Source: Streptomyces sp. 135 (GTDB taxonomy: Bacteria > Actinomycetota > Actinomycetes > Streptomycetales > Streptomycetaceae). Taken from it: 64,000 bases of DNA. Shown here piece after piece: positions 32,976 to 41,815 of this stretch. The notes below the pieces were generated by a model. That model saw only the letters and a list, made by a program, of their open reading frames with translations, was not told the origin of the DNA and did not search any database. Within the stretch, counting starts at the first letter, position 1; each line of letters begins with the position of its first letter. The stretch covers positions 6,324,001 to 6,388,000 of the forward strand of contig NZ_CP075691.1 in NCBI RefSeq assembly GCF_020026305.1, given 5' to 3'. Position numbers and translations under genes: made by a program.

Positions 32976-35876
32976 ATGACCGAGACGACGAGCGGCCCGG
33001 CACGAGGTTCCCGAGCCAAGGGATCCAAGGCCAAGGGTCTGCGCATCGAGCGCATCCACACGACCCCCGGCGTGCATCCGTACGACGAGGTGGTCTGGGA
33101 GCGCCGTGACGTCGTCATGACCAACTGGCGCGACGGCTCGGTCAACTTCGAGCAGCGTGGCGTCGAGTTCCCCGACTTCTGGTCGGTGAACGCGGTCAAC
33201 ATCGTCACCAGCAAGTACTTCCGCGGGGCCGTCGGTACCCCGCAGCGCGAGACCGGCCTCAAGCAGCTGATCGACCGCATCGTGAAGACCTACCGCAAGG
33301 CCGGCGAGGACTACGGCTACTTCGCCTCGCCCGCCGATGCCGAGATCTTCGAGCACGAGCTGGCGTACGCCCTCCTGCACCAGATCTTCAGCTTCAACTC
33401 GCCGGTCTGGTTCAACGTCGGCACGCCCCAGCCGCAGCAGGTGTCCGCCTGCTTCATCCTGGCCGTCGACGACTCCATGGAGTCGATCCTCGACTGGTAC
33501 AAGGAAGAGGGCATGATCTTCAAGGGCGGCTCCGGCGCCGGCCTGAACCTCTCCCGCATCCGTTCCTCCAAGGAACTGCTGTCTTCCGGAGGCAACGCCT
33601 CGGGTCCCGTCTCCTTCATGCGCGGTGCCGACGCCTCCGCGGGAACGATCAAGTCCGGTGGCGCCACGCGCCGCGCGGCCAAGATGGTCATCCTCGACGT
33701 CGACCACCCCGACATCGAGGGCTTCATCGAGACCAAGGTCAAGGAAGAGGAGAAGATCCGCGCCCTTCGTGACGCGGGCTTCGACATGGACCTGGGCGGC
33801 GACGACATCACGTCCGTCCAGTACCAGAACGCCAACAACTCGGTCCGTGTGAACGACGAGTTCATGAAGGCCGTGGAGACCGGCTCCAAGTTCGGCCTGC
33901 GGGCCCGTATGACCGGTGACGTCATCGAAGAGGTCGACGCCAAGTCGCTCTTCCGCAAGATGGCCGAGGCGGCCTGGGCCTGTGCCGACCCCGGCATCCA
34001 GTACGACGACACGATCAACGCCTGGCACACCTGCCCGGAGTCCGGCCGGATCAACGGCTCGAACCCGTGCAGCGAGTACATGCACCTGGACAACACGTCC
34101 TGCAACCTCGCCTCGCTGAACCTGATGAAGTTCCTGAAGGACGACGGCAAGGGCACCCAGTCCTTCGACGCTGAGCGCTTCTCGAAGGTCGTCGAGCTGG
34201 TCATCACCGCGATGGACATCTCGATCTGCTTCGCGGACTTCCCGACCCAGAAGATCGGCGAGAACACCCGCGCCTTCCGTCAGCTGGGCATCGGCTACGC
34301 CAACCTCGGCGCCCTCCTGATGGCCACCGGTCACGCGTACGACTCCGACGGCGGCCGTGCCCTCGCCGGTGCCATCACCTCGCTGATGACGGGTACCTCG
34401 TACAAGCGTTCCGCCGAGCTGGCCGCTGTCGTCGGCCCGTACGACGGCTACGCCAAGAACGCCACGCCGCACAAGCGCGTCATGAAGCAGCACGCCGACG
34501 CCAACGCCTCGGCCGTCCGCATGGACGACCTGGACTCGCCGATCTGGGCCGCCGCCACGGAGGCCTGGCAGGACGTGATCCGTCTCGGTGAGAAGAACGG
34601 TTTCCGTAACTCCCAGGCGTCCGTCATCGCCCCGACCGGCACCATCGGTCTCGCGATGTCCTGCGACACCACGGGCCTGGAGCCCGACCTCGCCCTGGTG
34701 AAGTTCAAGAAGCTCGTCGGTGGCGGCTCGATGCAGATCGTCAACGGCACCGTGCCGCAGGCCCTGCGTCGCCTGGGCTACCAGGAGGAGCAGATCGAGG
34801 CGATCGTCGATCACATCGCCGAGAACGGCAACGTGATCGACGCCCCGGGTCTGAAGACCGAGCACTACGAGGTCTTCGACTGCGCCATGGGCGAGCGCTC
34901 CATCTCCGCGATGGGCCACGTCCGCATGATGGCCGCGATCCAGCCGTGGATCTCGGGCGCCCTCTCCAAGACGGTCAACCTCCCGGAGACCGCCACCGTC
35001 GAGGACGTCGAAGAGGTCTACTTCGAGGCCTGGAAGATGGGCGTCAAGGCGCTCGCCATCTACCGCGACAACTGCAAGGTCGGCCAGCCGCTCTCCGCCA
35101 AGAAGAAGGAGGCGGAGAAGACCGAGATCACCGAGAAGACCGAAGAGACGATCCGTGCCGCGGTCGAGAAGGTGGTCGAGTACCGCCCGGTCCGCAAGCG
35201 TCTCCCGAAGGGCCGTCCCGGCATCACCACTTCCTTCACGGTGGGCGGCGCCGAGGGTTACATGACCGCCAACTCCTACCCGGACGACGGTCTCGGTGAG
35301 GTCTTCCTGAAGATGTCCAAGCAGGGCTCGACCCTCGCGGGCATGATGGACGCCTTCTCGATCGCCGTCTCGGTCGGTCTGCAGTACGGCGTGCCCCTGG
35401 AGACGTACGTTTCCAAGTTCACGAACATGCGCTTCGAGCCGGCCGGTATGACGGACGACCCGGACGTGCGGATGGCGCAGTCGATCGTCGACTACATCTT
35501 CCGCCGCCTGGCGCTGGACTTCCTGCCCTTCGAGACGCGCTCCGCGCTCGGCATCCACTCCGCCGAGGAGCGCCAGCGTCACCTGGAGACGGGTTCCTAC
35601 GAGCCGTCCCTCGACGACTCCGAGGTCGACGTGGAGGGGCTGGCCCAGTCCGCTCCGCGGCAGACCGAGTCGCTGAAGGCGGTCGCCTCGCCGAAGGCGG
35701 AGGCCGAGGCCGCCAAGCCCGCCCCGCAGCAGGCGCACACCAGCGCCGAGCTCGTCGAGATGCAGCTGGGCATCCAGGCGGATGCGCCGCTGTGCTTCTC
35801 CTGCGGTACGAAGATGCAGCGGGCCGGTTCCTGCTACATCTGCGAGGGCTGCGGCTCCACCAGCGGTTGCAGCTGA
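32976..35876 (+). CDS. nrdJ: Class II (B12-dependent) ribonucleoside-diphosphate reductase NrdJ
   Basis: This adenosylcobalamin-dependent reductase makes deoxyribonucleotides independently of oxygen. The 966-residue protein has the barrel cysteines (VSACFILAVDD; NPCSEYMHLDNTSCNLASLNL in part) and the C-terminal redox and zinc cysteines LCFSCGTKM and CYICEGCGSTSGCS. A Lys/Glu-rich insertion around residues 708-735 (KKKEAEKTEITEKTEET) and an Ala/Glu/Pro-rich linker near 890-930 precede the C-terminal zinc finger. I chose the ATG at 32976 with GGGAGG upstream. It is cotranscribed with nrdR. Confidence 0.96.
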   Translation: MTETTSGPARGSRAKGSKAKGLRIERIHTTPGVHPYDEVVWERRDVVMTNWRDGSVNFEQRGVEFPDFWSVNAVNIVTSKYFRGAVGTPQRETGLKQLIDRIVKTYRKAGEDYGYFASPADAEIFEHELAYALLHQIFSFNSPVWFNVGTPQPQQVSACFILAVDDSMESILDWYKEEGMIFKGGSGAGLNLSRIRSSKELLSSGGNASGPVSFMRGADASAGTIKSGGATRRAAKMVILDVDHPDIEGFIETKVKEEEKIRALRDAGFDMDLGGDDITSVQYQNANNSVRVNDEFMKAVETGSKFGLRARMTGDVIEEVDAKSLFRKMAEAAWACADPGIQYDDTINAWHTCPESGRINGSNPCSEYMHLDNTSCNLASLNLMKFLKDDGKGTQSFDAERFSKVVELVITAMDISICFADFPTQKIGENTRAFRQLGIGYANLGALLMATGHAYDSDGGRALAGAITSLMTGTSYKRSAELAAVVGPYDGYAKNATPHKRVMKQHADANASAVRMDDLDSPIWAAATEAWQDVIRLGEKNGFRNSQASVIAPTGTIGLAMSCDTTGLEPDLALVKFKKLVGGGSMQIVNGTVPQALRRLGYQEEQIEAIVDHIAENGNVIDAPGLKTEHYEVFDCAMGERSISAMGHVRMMAAIQPWISGALSKTVNLPETATVEDVEEVYFEAWKMGVKALAIYRDNCKVGQPLSAKKKEAEKTEITEKTEETIRAAVEKVVEYRPVRKRLPKGRPGITTSFTVGGAEGYMTANSYPDDGLGEVFLKMSKQGSTLAGMMDAFSIAVSVGLQYGVPLETYVSKFTNMRFEPAGMTDDPDVRMAQSIVDYIFRRLALDFLPFETRSALGIHSAEERQRHLETGSYEPSLDDSEVDVEGLAQSAPRQTESLKAVASPKAEAEAAKPAPQQAHTSAELVEMQLGIQADAPLCFSCGTKMQRAGSCYICEGCGSTSGCS

Positions 35877-35886
35877 CCTGTGAAGG

Positions 35887-35914
35887 GCTGTGCCGGGCAC
35901 GCTTCCGGCACAGC
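35887..35914 (+). terminator. Terminator 1 after nrdJ
   Basis: A perfect 10-bp stem (35887-35896 with 35905-35914) with an 8-base loop starts 10 bases after the nrdJ stop. Confidence 0.8.
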
Positions 35915-35945
35915 TGAGCGGGTGGCTGTCCGCTGACAGCGACAT

Positions 35946-35976
35946 GAAGGGGATCGGCGATACGTCGGTCCCCTTC
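35946..35976. terminator. Second hairpin between nrdJ and terD
   Basis: An 8-bp stem GAAGGGGA/TCCCCTTC (35946-35953 with 35969-35976) with a 15-base loop. It probably serves the convergent TerD gene ending at 36036. Confidence 0.6.
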
Positions 35977-36035
35977 GTCGTGCCCGCGCAGCGCTCAGCC
36001 CGGCTCCTGGTGCTCGGGCACCGCACGGCCCGGCG

Positions 36036-36563
36036 TCAGGTCTTGCTCCCCATGAGGGAGGCGAACGACGTGGGGTCGGCGTCGAAACCACGGATGGCCT
36101 CGCGGAACGACCACGCCCCGGACTCGTCCCTGGTGAATTCGGCGATGGTCGCGGCTGTGCTGTCGGCGACGCCCGCGAGGTCGTTCTGTGCCAGGTCCGT
36201 GTGGCCCTCGCGGATCCGCACAGCGGTGTTCGTGATGTCGCCGAACACCTTCTGCGTCTCCTGCTGCTGGATCGCTACGCCCACCACGACGCGGGAGTAC
36301 GTGGGCGCGAGGCGATCGAGCTCCAGCACCATGACCTCGTCGAAACCGAAGCCCTGCCCCGTCCTGCTGTCACGGTTGAGGGTGATCGTGCCGTCCGGCG
36401 AGCGGCTGTCGAAGTGGACGAGGTAGACGGGCTTTCCGTAGGGAGCGTCCGCCGCGTACGTCGCGGCGATGATGTCGAGGTCGTTGGGCGGGGAGCCGGC
36501 CGTGCTCGGGTCCCACTTGAGACCGACTTCGACCTTCTTGATTCCCTTGCTGACACTGCTCAT
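36036..36563 (-). CDS. TerD-family calcium-binding stress protein
   Basis: This 175-residue protein has a single TerD domain, related to tellurite-resistance and general stress proteins. The Ca2+-binding acidic motifs are visible as DLDIIAATY and NRDSRTGQGFGFDEVM. It starts ATG at 36563 with GGAGGGGG upstream. It is solitary here, without the terABCE genes of tellurite operons. Streptomyces carry many TerD paralogues, some active in development, so the role cannot be assigned. Confidence 0.9.
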   Translation of the reverse strand: MSSVSKGIKKVEVGLKWDPSTAGSPPNDLDIIAATYAADAPYGKPVYLVHFDSRSPDGTITLNRDSRTGQGFGFDEVMVLELDRLAPTYSRVVVGVAIQQQETQKVFGDITNTAVRIREGHTDLAQNDLAGVADSTAATIAEFTRDESGAWSFREAIRGFDADPTSFASLMGSKT

Positions 36564-36837
36564 CGGGCTTCCCCCTCCTCGTGACCTGGCCGTCGTCGTT
36601 CCGCCAGGATGTCCCGGATACACGCTACGACGTACGACTGACAACGGAGTAGCTTCCCTGGTCAGGAGGGTGCCATGGACGTATCCGGACGGCTCGGTCA
36701 TCGAACAGGGCGTCCCTGTGCGCGAATCGGCGATGATTCTCGCTCGGGCGTTCGGCATCGAGCTGGGTGCCACCGGCTCGGCCGAGCTGATCCGGGTGCA
36801 CTACGCCGGAGCGCGAGCCGGGCCGCGCTCCGCGCCG

Positions 36838-36843
36838 TACGAT
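36838..36843 (+). promoter_or_regulatory. -10 element for an apparently leaderless gene
   Basis: TACGAT ends 6 bases before the GTG at 36850, with no ribosome site between. No clear -35 is seen. Confidence 0.3.
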
Positions 36844-36849
36844 GGCGCG

Positions 36850-37455
36850 GTGCTGGTCAAGTGGATTCGCTGCACCGTGGTGGACCGTCGGGGGTTCGAG
36901 CGAGGGCAGCGGAAATGGGCGGGGCTTTTGGGGGAGCCGGGGTTCCGGGGACAGGGCGGGGGGTGGAGCCGAGGGAGGCCGGGCGTCGCCCATGTCTTCG
37001 CCTTCTGGGAAAGCCGTGCCTTCTATGACTCCTTCATGGCTCGCTCGCACGACCGCCTGGCGGCTGCACAGGGGGGCACCTTCAAGGACCTCCAGGCCAA
37101 GCTCTTCGATTACCGCTTCGACGTGAAGACAGGGTTCGAACCGCGCTTCACGGGCGCCGACGTGGTGCGGGTGGCGCACTGCCGGGTCCGCGAAGACCGG
37201 GTCGAGCACTTCGCCCTCATGCAGGAGAAGGTGTGGAACCCGGCGATGGCGGGCTCACCCGGGATGGTGCGCGGGCTCTTCGGAGAAGCGCCCGGACACG
37301 AATTCCTCGTGCTTTCCATGTGGCAATCCGCCGCCGAGCACGGCAAATACCGCGCCGAGCGGGTGGAACGCCTCTCGCTGCGTGCGCAGACGGACGCCGA
37401 TGTCGCCGCTCTCGCCGGGGACATCGTGCAACTGGAGCCGTCCTGGACGGTCTGA
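36850..37455 (+). CDS. DUF4937-like protein of unknown function
   Basis: This protein of 201 residues starts (M)LVKWIRCTVVDRRGFERGQRKW. It appears to hold two related halves of about 95 residues, each beginning with a KWIRC/VRVAHC strand and containing an FAFWESRAFYD / LSMWQSAAEHGKY segment, which suggests a tandem ferredoxin-like (Dabb/ABM-type) fold. I chose the GTG at 36850 because the family-like sequence begins there; the open frame extends to 36469 without support. It is divergent from terD and convergent with the TetR gene. The function is unknown. Confidence 0.75.
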   Translation: MLVKWIRCTVVDRRGFERGQRKWAGLLGEPGFRGQGGGWSRGRPGVAHVFAFWESRAFYDSFMARSHDRLAAAQGGTFKDLQAKLFDYRFDVKTGFEPRFTGADVVRVAHCRVREDRVEHFALMQEKVWNPAMAGSPGMVRGLFGEAPGHEFLVLSMWQSAAEHGKYRAERVERLSLRAQTDADVAALAGDIVQLEPSWTV

Positions 37456-37483
37456 CCCTGCGTCGCGGTGAGGGCGCGCACCC

Positions 37484-38236
37484 TCACCGCCTGGTGAACA
37501 CCCCTTCACGCGTGGCGGCGATGGCCGCCGCCGCCGACTGGTCGGCGAGCGTCGTGTCGATCGGTTCACGTGTGATGAAGACGCGGAACAACAGGGGTGC
37601 GGACACGGCGCGGACGAGAGCCGCCGCGTCGATGTCAGCAGTCGCCTCGCCGCGCTCCACCGCACGGGCGACGACCGTCTCGCAGCGGGTGAACCGCTCG
37701 GCGTAGAAGGAGTGCAGGGCTGCGGCGGCGCGCTCCGACTGGAAGGCCGCGGCGACGAAGGCGGTCGGCGCCGCGGCCGACGTCTCGTCGGAGAAGGATG
37801 CGACCACCTCCCTGGCCAGCTCGCGCAGGTCCCCTTCCAGGCTGCCGGTGTCCGGCGGCGTCCATGTGTCCTCGCCCGCCATGTCCAGGGCGTCGGCGAC
37901 CATGCCTTCGAGTCCGCCCCATCGGCGGTACAGCGTGGTCTTGTGGACTCCCGAGTGGTCGGCCACGTATTCGACGGTGAGGCCGGGGTAGCCATGATCG
38001 GCGAGGCCGCTCAGCACGGCGTCGCGGACGGCGGCGCGGGTGCGGGCCGTGCGGCCGCCGGGGCGGCGGGTGCCGGGGACGGCGGTCGACGCCGGCGACG
38101 ACTCGACATCGTCGGGCTCCGGGACCCCTTTGGGAGGGTTTCGCCGGTCCGTATCGCCACTCGCCGACCCGGCGGCGCGCCGATCCGCATCCTGCGACCG
38201 GCTGCTCCGACCAGCGGCAACGGGCTTCTGCGCCAT
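37484..38236 (-). CDS. TetR-family repressor, divergent from the ABC-F gene
   Basis: A 250-residue regulator with a disordered N-terminal tail of about 57 residues (Arg/Ala/Asp-rich), then the TetR helix-turn-helix (RTRAAVRDAVLSGLADHG ... VHKTTLYRRWGG) and a C-terminal ligand domain (TetR_C_11-like, with FRVFITREPID). The start ATG at 38236 follows GGAGAGGG. It is divergent from the ABC-F gene, and the 139-base gap holds two identical-core inverted repeats. It is likely to repress both itself and the ABC-F gene, released by a drug. Confidence 0.9.
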   Translation of the reverse strand: MAQKPVAAGRSSRSQDADRRAAGSASGDTDRRNPPKGVPEPDDVESSPASTAVPGTRRPGGRTARTRAAVRDAVLSGLADHGYPGLTVEYVADHSGVHKTTLYRRWGGLEGMVADALDMAGEDTWTPPDTGSLEGDLRELAREVVASFSDETSAAAPTAFVAAAFQSERAAAALHSFYAERFTRCETVVARAVERGEATADIDAAALVRAVSAPLLFRVFITREPIDTTLADQSAAAAIAATREGVFTRR

Positions 38237-38277
38237 GGATCGTCCCTCTCCGTCATCTCGTGTCCGAGAAGTTTACT

Positions 38278-38291
38278 GCAACTTCTGTTGC
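38278..38291. promoter_or_regulatory. TetR operator 1 (GCAAC-N4-GTTGC)
   Basis: The inverted repeat GCAAC-TTCT-GTTGC lies 42 bases upstream of the TetR gene start. The identical arms recur 48 bases away. Confidence 0.7.
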
Positions 38292-38325
38292 GTTAGCTCT
38301 CTCGCTGTGTCACATTTGTCGTAAT

Positions 38326-38339
38326 GCAACGCCCGTTGC
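38326..38339. promoter_or_regulatory. TetR operator 2 (GCAAC-N4-GTTGC)
   Basis: The inverted repeat GCAAC-GCCC-GTTGC has the same arms and spacing as operator 1. It lies 36 bases before the preferred ABC-F start and overlaps an ATG at 38324, which argues against that ATG as the start codon. Confidence 0.7.
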
Positions 38340-38374
38340 GTTTGCCTGGCGTGGATGTGAATTCGGGGGTGCCC

Positions 38375-39985
38375 TTGCCTACTCAGATCTCTCTGCATGG
38401 CGTGACCAAGGCCCGTGGCGATCGGCTGCTGTTCGACGGGGTCTCCCTCGCGATCAAGCCGGGCGAGCGCATAGGCGTCGTGGGGGAGAACGGCGCGGGC
38501 AAGTCGACACTGCTGCACCTGATGTCCGGTGACGAGCAGCCCGACGAAGGTGAGGTCGTGACCGTCGCCGAACAGGGGGTCGGGCTGCTCGCACAGACTC
38601 CCCAGTTGCCTGCGGAGCGCTGCGTCGGTGACGCGATCGACGCGGCGCTGGCCGAGCTGCGAGCCATGGAGCGGCGGCTGCGCGAGCTCGAAGCGGACCT
38701 TGGTTCCGCGACCGAACAGGCCCTGGGGGAGTACGGCGATCTGCTGACGGCCTTCGAATCGCGCGGCGGCTATGAGGCGGACGCGCGTGTGGACAAGGCG
38801 ATGCACGGGCTGGGCCTCGGGCATATCGGCAGGGACAGAGTCCTGGGCAGCCTGTCCGGAGGGGAGCAGGCGCGGCTCGGCCTGGCCTGTCTCATCGCCG
38901 CGGCCCCGGAAGTCATGCTCCTGGACGAACCGACGAACCACTTGGACGAGGGGGCGCTCGACTGGCTGGAGAGCGCCCTGTCGGTACATCGCGGCACCGT
39001 GGTCGCGGTCTCCCACGACCGCACGTTCCTGGAGCGGGTCGCCACCGCGATCCTTGAAGTGGACGCCGACCGCAGGACCGTGGTGCGGCACGGCGGCGGC
39101 TATCAAGGACTGCTCGCGGAACGGGCAGCTGCCCGCTCGCGCTGGGAGCAGGAGTACGCGCAGTGGTGCGAGGAGACCGCCCGACTCCAGGAGTTCATGG
39201 CGACCACCGCCCATGCCGTCGCCGGCGGACGCGCCATGAAGGACAACAACAAAATGGCGTACGACCGGGCGGGAGGCCGGGTCCAAACCTCGGTCGCGGG
39301 CCGCGTGCGCAACGCGCAGGAGCGACTCCGCAGACTCCAGGAGCAGCCCGTCGCCAAGCCTCCCGAGCCTCTGAGATTCGCGGCGCGTCCCGTGACGGGC
39401 GCCACCGAAGGCGCGCTGGTGGCCTTGCGGAACGTACGCGTGGGCGAGCGGCTCGCAGTGGACGAGTTCACGGTGTCGGCCGGCGAGCGCCTGCTGATCC
39501 ACGGGGATAACGGCGCGGGGAAATCCACACTGCTGCGCACCCTGGCGGGCGTGCTGGAACCGGACCAAGGCGCCGTCGTCCGCAGAGGGCGGATCGGCTA
39601 TCTCGCACAGGAGATACCGGTCCGGCGTCCTGCCGAGCGCGTCCTTGAGGTCTTCGGCAGAGGGCTCGGACTGACCGAGGAGGAACAGACGGAACTGCTC
39701 CTTTCGTTCGGCCTGTTCCGGGATCGCGACCTGCACATCCCAGTGGGCTCGCTCTCCGCCGGACAACGCCGGAGGCTTGCTCTCGCGCGGCTGCTCGCCA
39801 GGCCCGCGGATCTCCTGCTCCTCGACGAGCCCGCCAACCACCTGGCGCTCGGCCTGGTCGAGGAATTGGAGGCGGCGCTCGACGAGTGGACAGGAGCGCT
39901 GGTCGTCGTCTCGCACGACCGGTCACTCCGACGGCGTTTCACGGGGCGAATACGCCGGATGGAGTCCGGGCGGCTACCCGGCTGA
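38375..39985 (+). CDS. ABC-F family ribosome-protection ATPase
   Basis: This soluble protein of about 536 residues has two ABC domains and no membrane segment, as in antibiotic-resistance ABC-F factors that displace drugs from the ribosome. ABC1 has GENGAGKST, LSGGEQARLGLA and LLDEPTNHLD. The inter-domain linker (about residues 255-340) includes MKDNNKMAYDRAGGRVQ. ABC2 has GDNGAGKST, LSAGQRRRLALA and LLDEPANHLA. I prefer TTG at 38375, giving MPTQISLHGVTK; GTG at 38369 and ATG at 38324 are alternatives. Drug specificity cannot be read from the sequence. Confidence 0.9.
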   Translation: MPTQISLHGVTKARGDRLLFDGVSLAIKPGERIGVVGENGAGKSTLLHLMSGDEQPDEGEVVTVAEQGVGLLAQTPQLPAERCVGDAIDAALAELRAMERRLRELEADLGSATEQALGEYGDLLTAFESRGGYEADARVDKAMHGLGLGHIGRDRVLGSLSGGEQARLGLACLIAAAPEVMLLDEPTNHLDEGALDWLESALSVHRGTVVAVSHDRTFLERVATAILEVDADRRTVVRHGGGYQGLLAERAAARSRWEQEYAQWCEETARLQEFMATTAHAVAGGRAMKDNNKMAYDRAGGRVQTSVAGRVRNAQERLRRLQEQPVAKPPEPLRFAARPVTGATEGALVALRNVRVGERLAVDEFTVSAGERLLIHGDNGAGKSTLLRTLAGVLEPDQGAVVRRGRIGYLAQEIPVRRPAERVLEVFGRGLGLTEEEQTELLLSFGLFRDRDLHIPVGSLSAGQRRRLALARLLARPADLLLLDEPANHLALGLVEELEAALDEWTGALVVVSHDRSLRRRFTGRIRRMESGRLPG

Positions 39986-40007
39986 CCCACCCGCGAGCGA
40001 GCCGATC

Positions 40008-40013
40008 TAGGGT
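40008..40013 (+). promoter_or_regulatory. -10 element for a leaderless phosphatase gene
   Basis: TAGGGT, a good match to the Streptomyces -10 TAGRNT, ends 6 bases before the ATG at 40020, and no ribosome site is present. CTGACC at 39982-39987 is a possible -35 with long (20-base) spacing. Confidence 0.5.
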
Positions 40014-40019
40014 TTCCGC

Positions 40020-40679
40020 ATGGCACGCCCGCGGCGCATCATCCTGGTCCGGCACGGCGAGTCGGCGGGGAACGCCGACGACACCGTGTACGAGCGCGAG
40101 CCCGACCACGCGCTCGCCCTCACCGAGACGGGGTGGGCCCAGGCGGCGGAGACGGGCAAACGACTGCGGGAGGTGCTCGGCCGGGAGCGGGTGAGCGTGT
40201 ACGTCTCGCCGTACCGCCGCACGCACGAGACGTTGCAGGCGTTCCGGCTCGACCCCGAGCTGGTGCGGGTGCGTGAGGAGCCCAGGCTGCGGGAGCAGGA
40301 CTGGGGCAACTGGCAGGACCGGGACGACGTACGCCTGCAGAAGGCGTACCGGGACGCGTACGGACACTTCTTCTACCGTTTCGCGCAGGGCGAGTCGGGA
40401 GCCGATGTCTACGACAGGGTGGGGGCCTTCCTGGAGAGCCTCTACCGGAGCTTCGAGGCCCCGGACCACCCGCCGAACGTCCTGCTGGTCACGCACGGAC
40501 TCACCATGCGGCTGTTCTGCATGCGGTGGTTCCACTGGACGGTGGCGGAGTTCGAGTCCCTGGCCAACCCGGGGAACGGCGAGATGAGGATGCTGGTGCT
40601 CGGTGAGGACGGCAAGTACGCACTGGACCGGCCGTTCGTGCGCTGGCGCGAGCCGGAGCCGTACGGCGTCACCGGATAG
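40020..40679 (+). CDS. Histidine phosphatase (phosphoglycerate mutase-like)
   Basis: This 219-residue enzyme of the histidine phosphatase superfamily has the phosphohistidine motif VRHGES at residues 10-15, the arginine in VSPYRRTHET, and the second catalytic His in VTHGLTMRLF. The insert LREQDWGNWQDRDDV is seen in actinomycete members often labelled phosphoglycerate mutase. It starts ATG at 40020, apparently leaderless. An ADP-ribosylglycohydrolase gene follows 12 bases downstream, so the two probably form an operon. The substrate is unknown. Confidence 0.9.
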   Translation: MARPRRIILVRHGESAGNADDTVYEREPDHALALTETGWAQAAETGKRLREVLGRERVSVYVSPYRRTHETLQAFRLDPELVRVREEPRLREQDWGNWQDRDDVRLQKAYRDAYGHFFYRFAQGESGADVYDRVGAFLESLYRSFEAPDHPPNVLLVTHGLTMRLFCMRWFHWTVAEFESLANPGNGEMRMLVLGEDGKYALDRPFVRWREPEPYGVTG

Positions 40680-40691
40680 AGTGGCAGGGCG

Positions 40692-41600
40692 ATGACCGCT
40701 GACTCCTCTCCCGACCGGCGCCTGGAGCGCGCTCTGGCCAGCCTGCGAGGACTGGCGGTGGGGGACGCGCTGGGCTCCCAGTTCTTCGTGCCCGCGCATT
40801 ACCCGCTGCTCAAGCACCGACAGCTGCCGGACGCCCCGTGGCAGTGGACCGACGACACCGAGATGGCCTGTTCCGTGCTGGCCGTCCTCATGAAGCACCA
40901 CCGGATCGACCAGGACGCGCTGGCTCAGTCCTTCGCCGAGCACCACGACTTCGACCGCGGGTACGGACCTGCCGTGAACCGGTTGCTGAGGCTGGTCCGT
41001 GAGGGCGGCGACTGGCGGGAGCTGGCCTCCGCGCTCTTCAAGGGACAGGGGTCCTGGGGCAACGGTGCCGCGATGCGGATCGCCCCGCTCGGCGCCTGGT
41101 ACGCGGACGACCCGGAGCAGGCGACGCACCAGGCGGAGATCTCGGCCTACACCACGCATCAGCACCGAGAGGCCGTGGTCGGCGCCATGGCGGTGGCCGC
41201 AGCCGCTGCGCTGACGGCCGATCCGGCGGGCCCGCCGACGCCGCAGGCCCTCCTCGACGGCGTCGTCGCCCTGGTGCCGCGCAGTGCCGTGGGTGCGGGA
41301 CTGCGCCGGGCACGGGACATGCTCGACTACGGCGACGCGGCGACGGTCGCCGCGGTGCTGGGGTGCGGGCGCCGTACGACGGCCCATGACACGGTGCCGT
41401 TCGCGCTGTGGTCGGCGGCCCGGGGGCTCGGCGGGTACGAACGCGCTGTCTGGGACACCGCCCAGGTGGGCGGCGACATGGACACGACCTGCGCCATCGT
41501 GGGGGGCGTGGTTGCTTCCGGGGACGGCGGCGAGCCGCCCGCGGAGTGGCTGGAGCGGACCGAGGCGCTGCCGGACTGGCTGCCCGTCGGGAAGGCCTGA
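40692..41600 (+). CDS. ADP-ribosylglycohydrolase family protein
   Basis: This 302-residue enzyme of the DraG/ARH family would remove ADP-ribose from proteins or nucleic acids. The di-magnesium site residues are visible in AVGDALGSQF, WTDDTEMACS and the C-terminal GGDMDTTCAIVGGVVA. The start ATG at 40692 follows GGCAGGG. A TAGAGT hexamer overlapping the stop of the preceding gene (40677-40682) could give an extra promoter. It is coupled with the histidine phosphatase. The target is unknown. Confidence 0.92.
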   Translation: MTADSSPDRRLERALASLRGLAVGDALGSQFFVPAHYPLLKHRQLPDAPWQWTDDTEMACSVLAVLMKHHRIDQDALAQSFAEHHDFDRGYGPAVNRLLRLVREGGDWRELASALFKGQGSWGNGAAMRIAPLGAWYADDPEQATHQAEISAYTTHQHREAVVGAMAVAAAAALTADPAGPPTPQALLDGVVALVPRSAVGAGLRRARDMLDYGDAATVAAVLGCGRRTTAHDTVPFALWSAARGLGGYERAVWDTAQVGGDMDTTCAIVGGVVASGDGGEPPAEWLERTEALPDWLPVGKA

Positions 41601-41815
41601 TCCCGGGCACTTCGGGAACCATCGGCGGCCGCAGGTCACGGTCGTGCCACAGGCGCATCCGGGCCGGGAGCTGAGCATGGACGTCCGGTTAGTCTGATGC
41701 GGCCCGTCAGTTGATCTTGGCTTGCGCGCGTTGAACGAGATGCCGGTCCCGGCAGCCCAACGGTCACGTTTGTGAGCCGCGTGCGGTCCGGATGAACCGG
41801 TCGGGAGGGGGTCCC

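Noticed and set aside
32943..36026. A 1027-codon open frame on the minus strand across nrdJ
   Set aside because: It is antisense to the clearly conserved nrdJ, its composition (Gly/Val/Asp/Leu/His-rich) is the usual GC-driven shadow, and it has no ribosome site or recognisable domain.
38324..38326. ATG at 38324 as the start of the ABC-F gene
   Set aside because: It overlaps the second TetR operator, lacks a ribosome site and would add residues before the ABC1 fold that do not look family-like.
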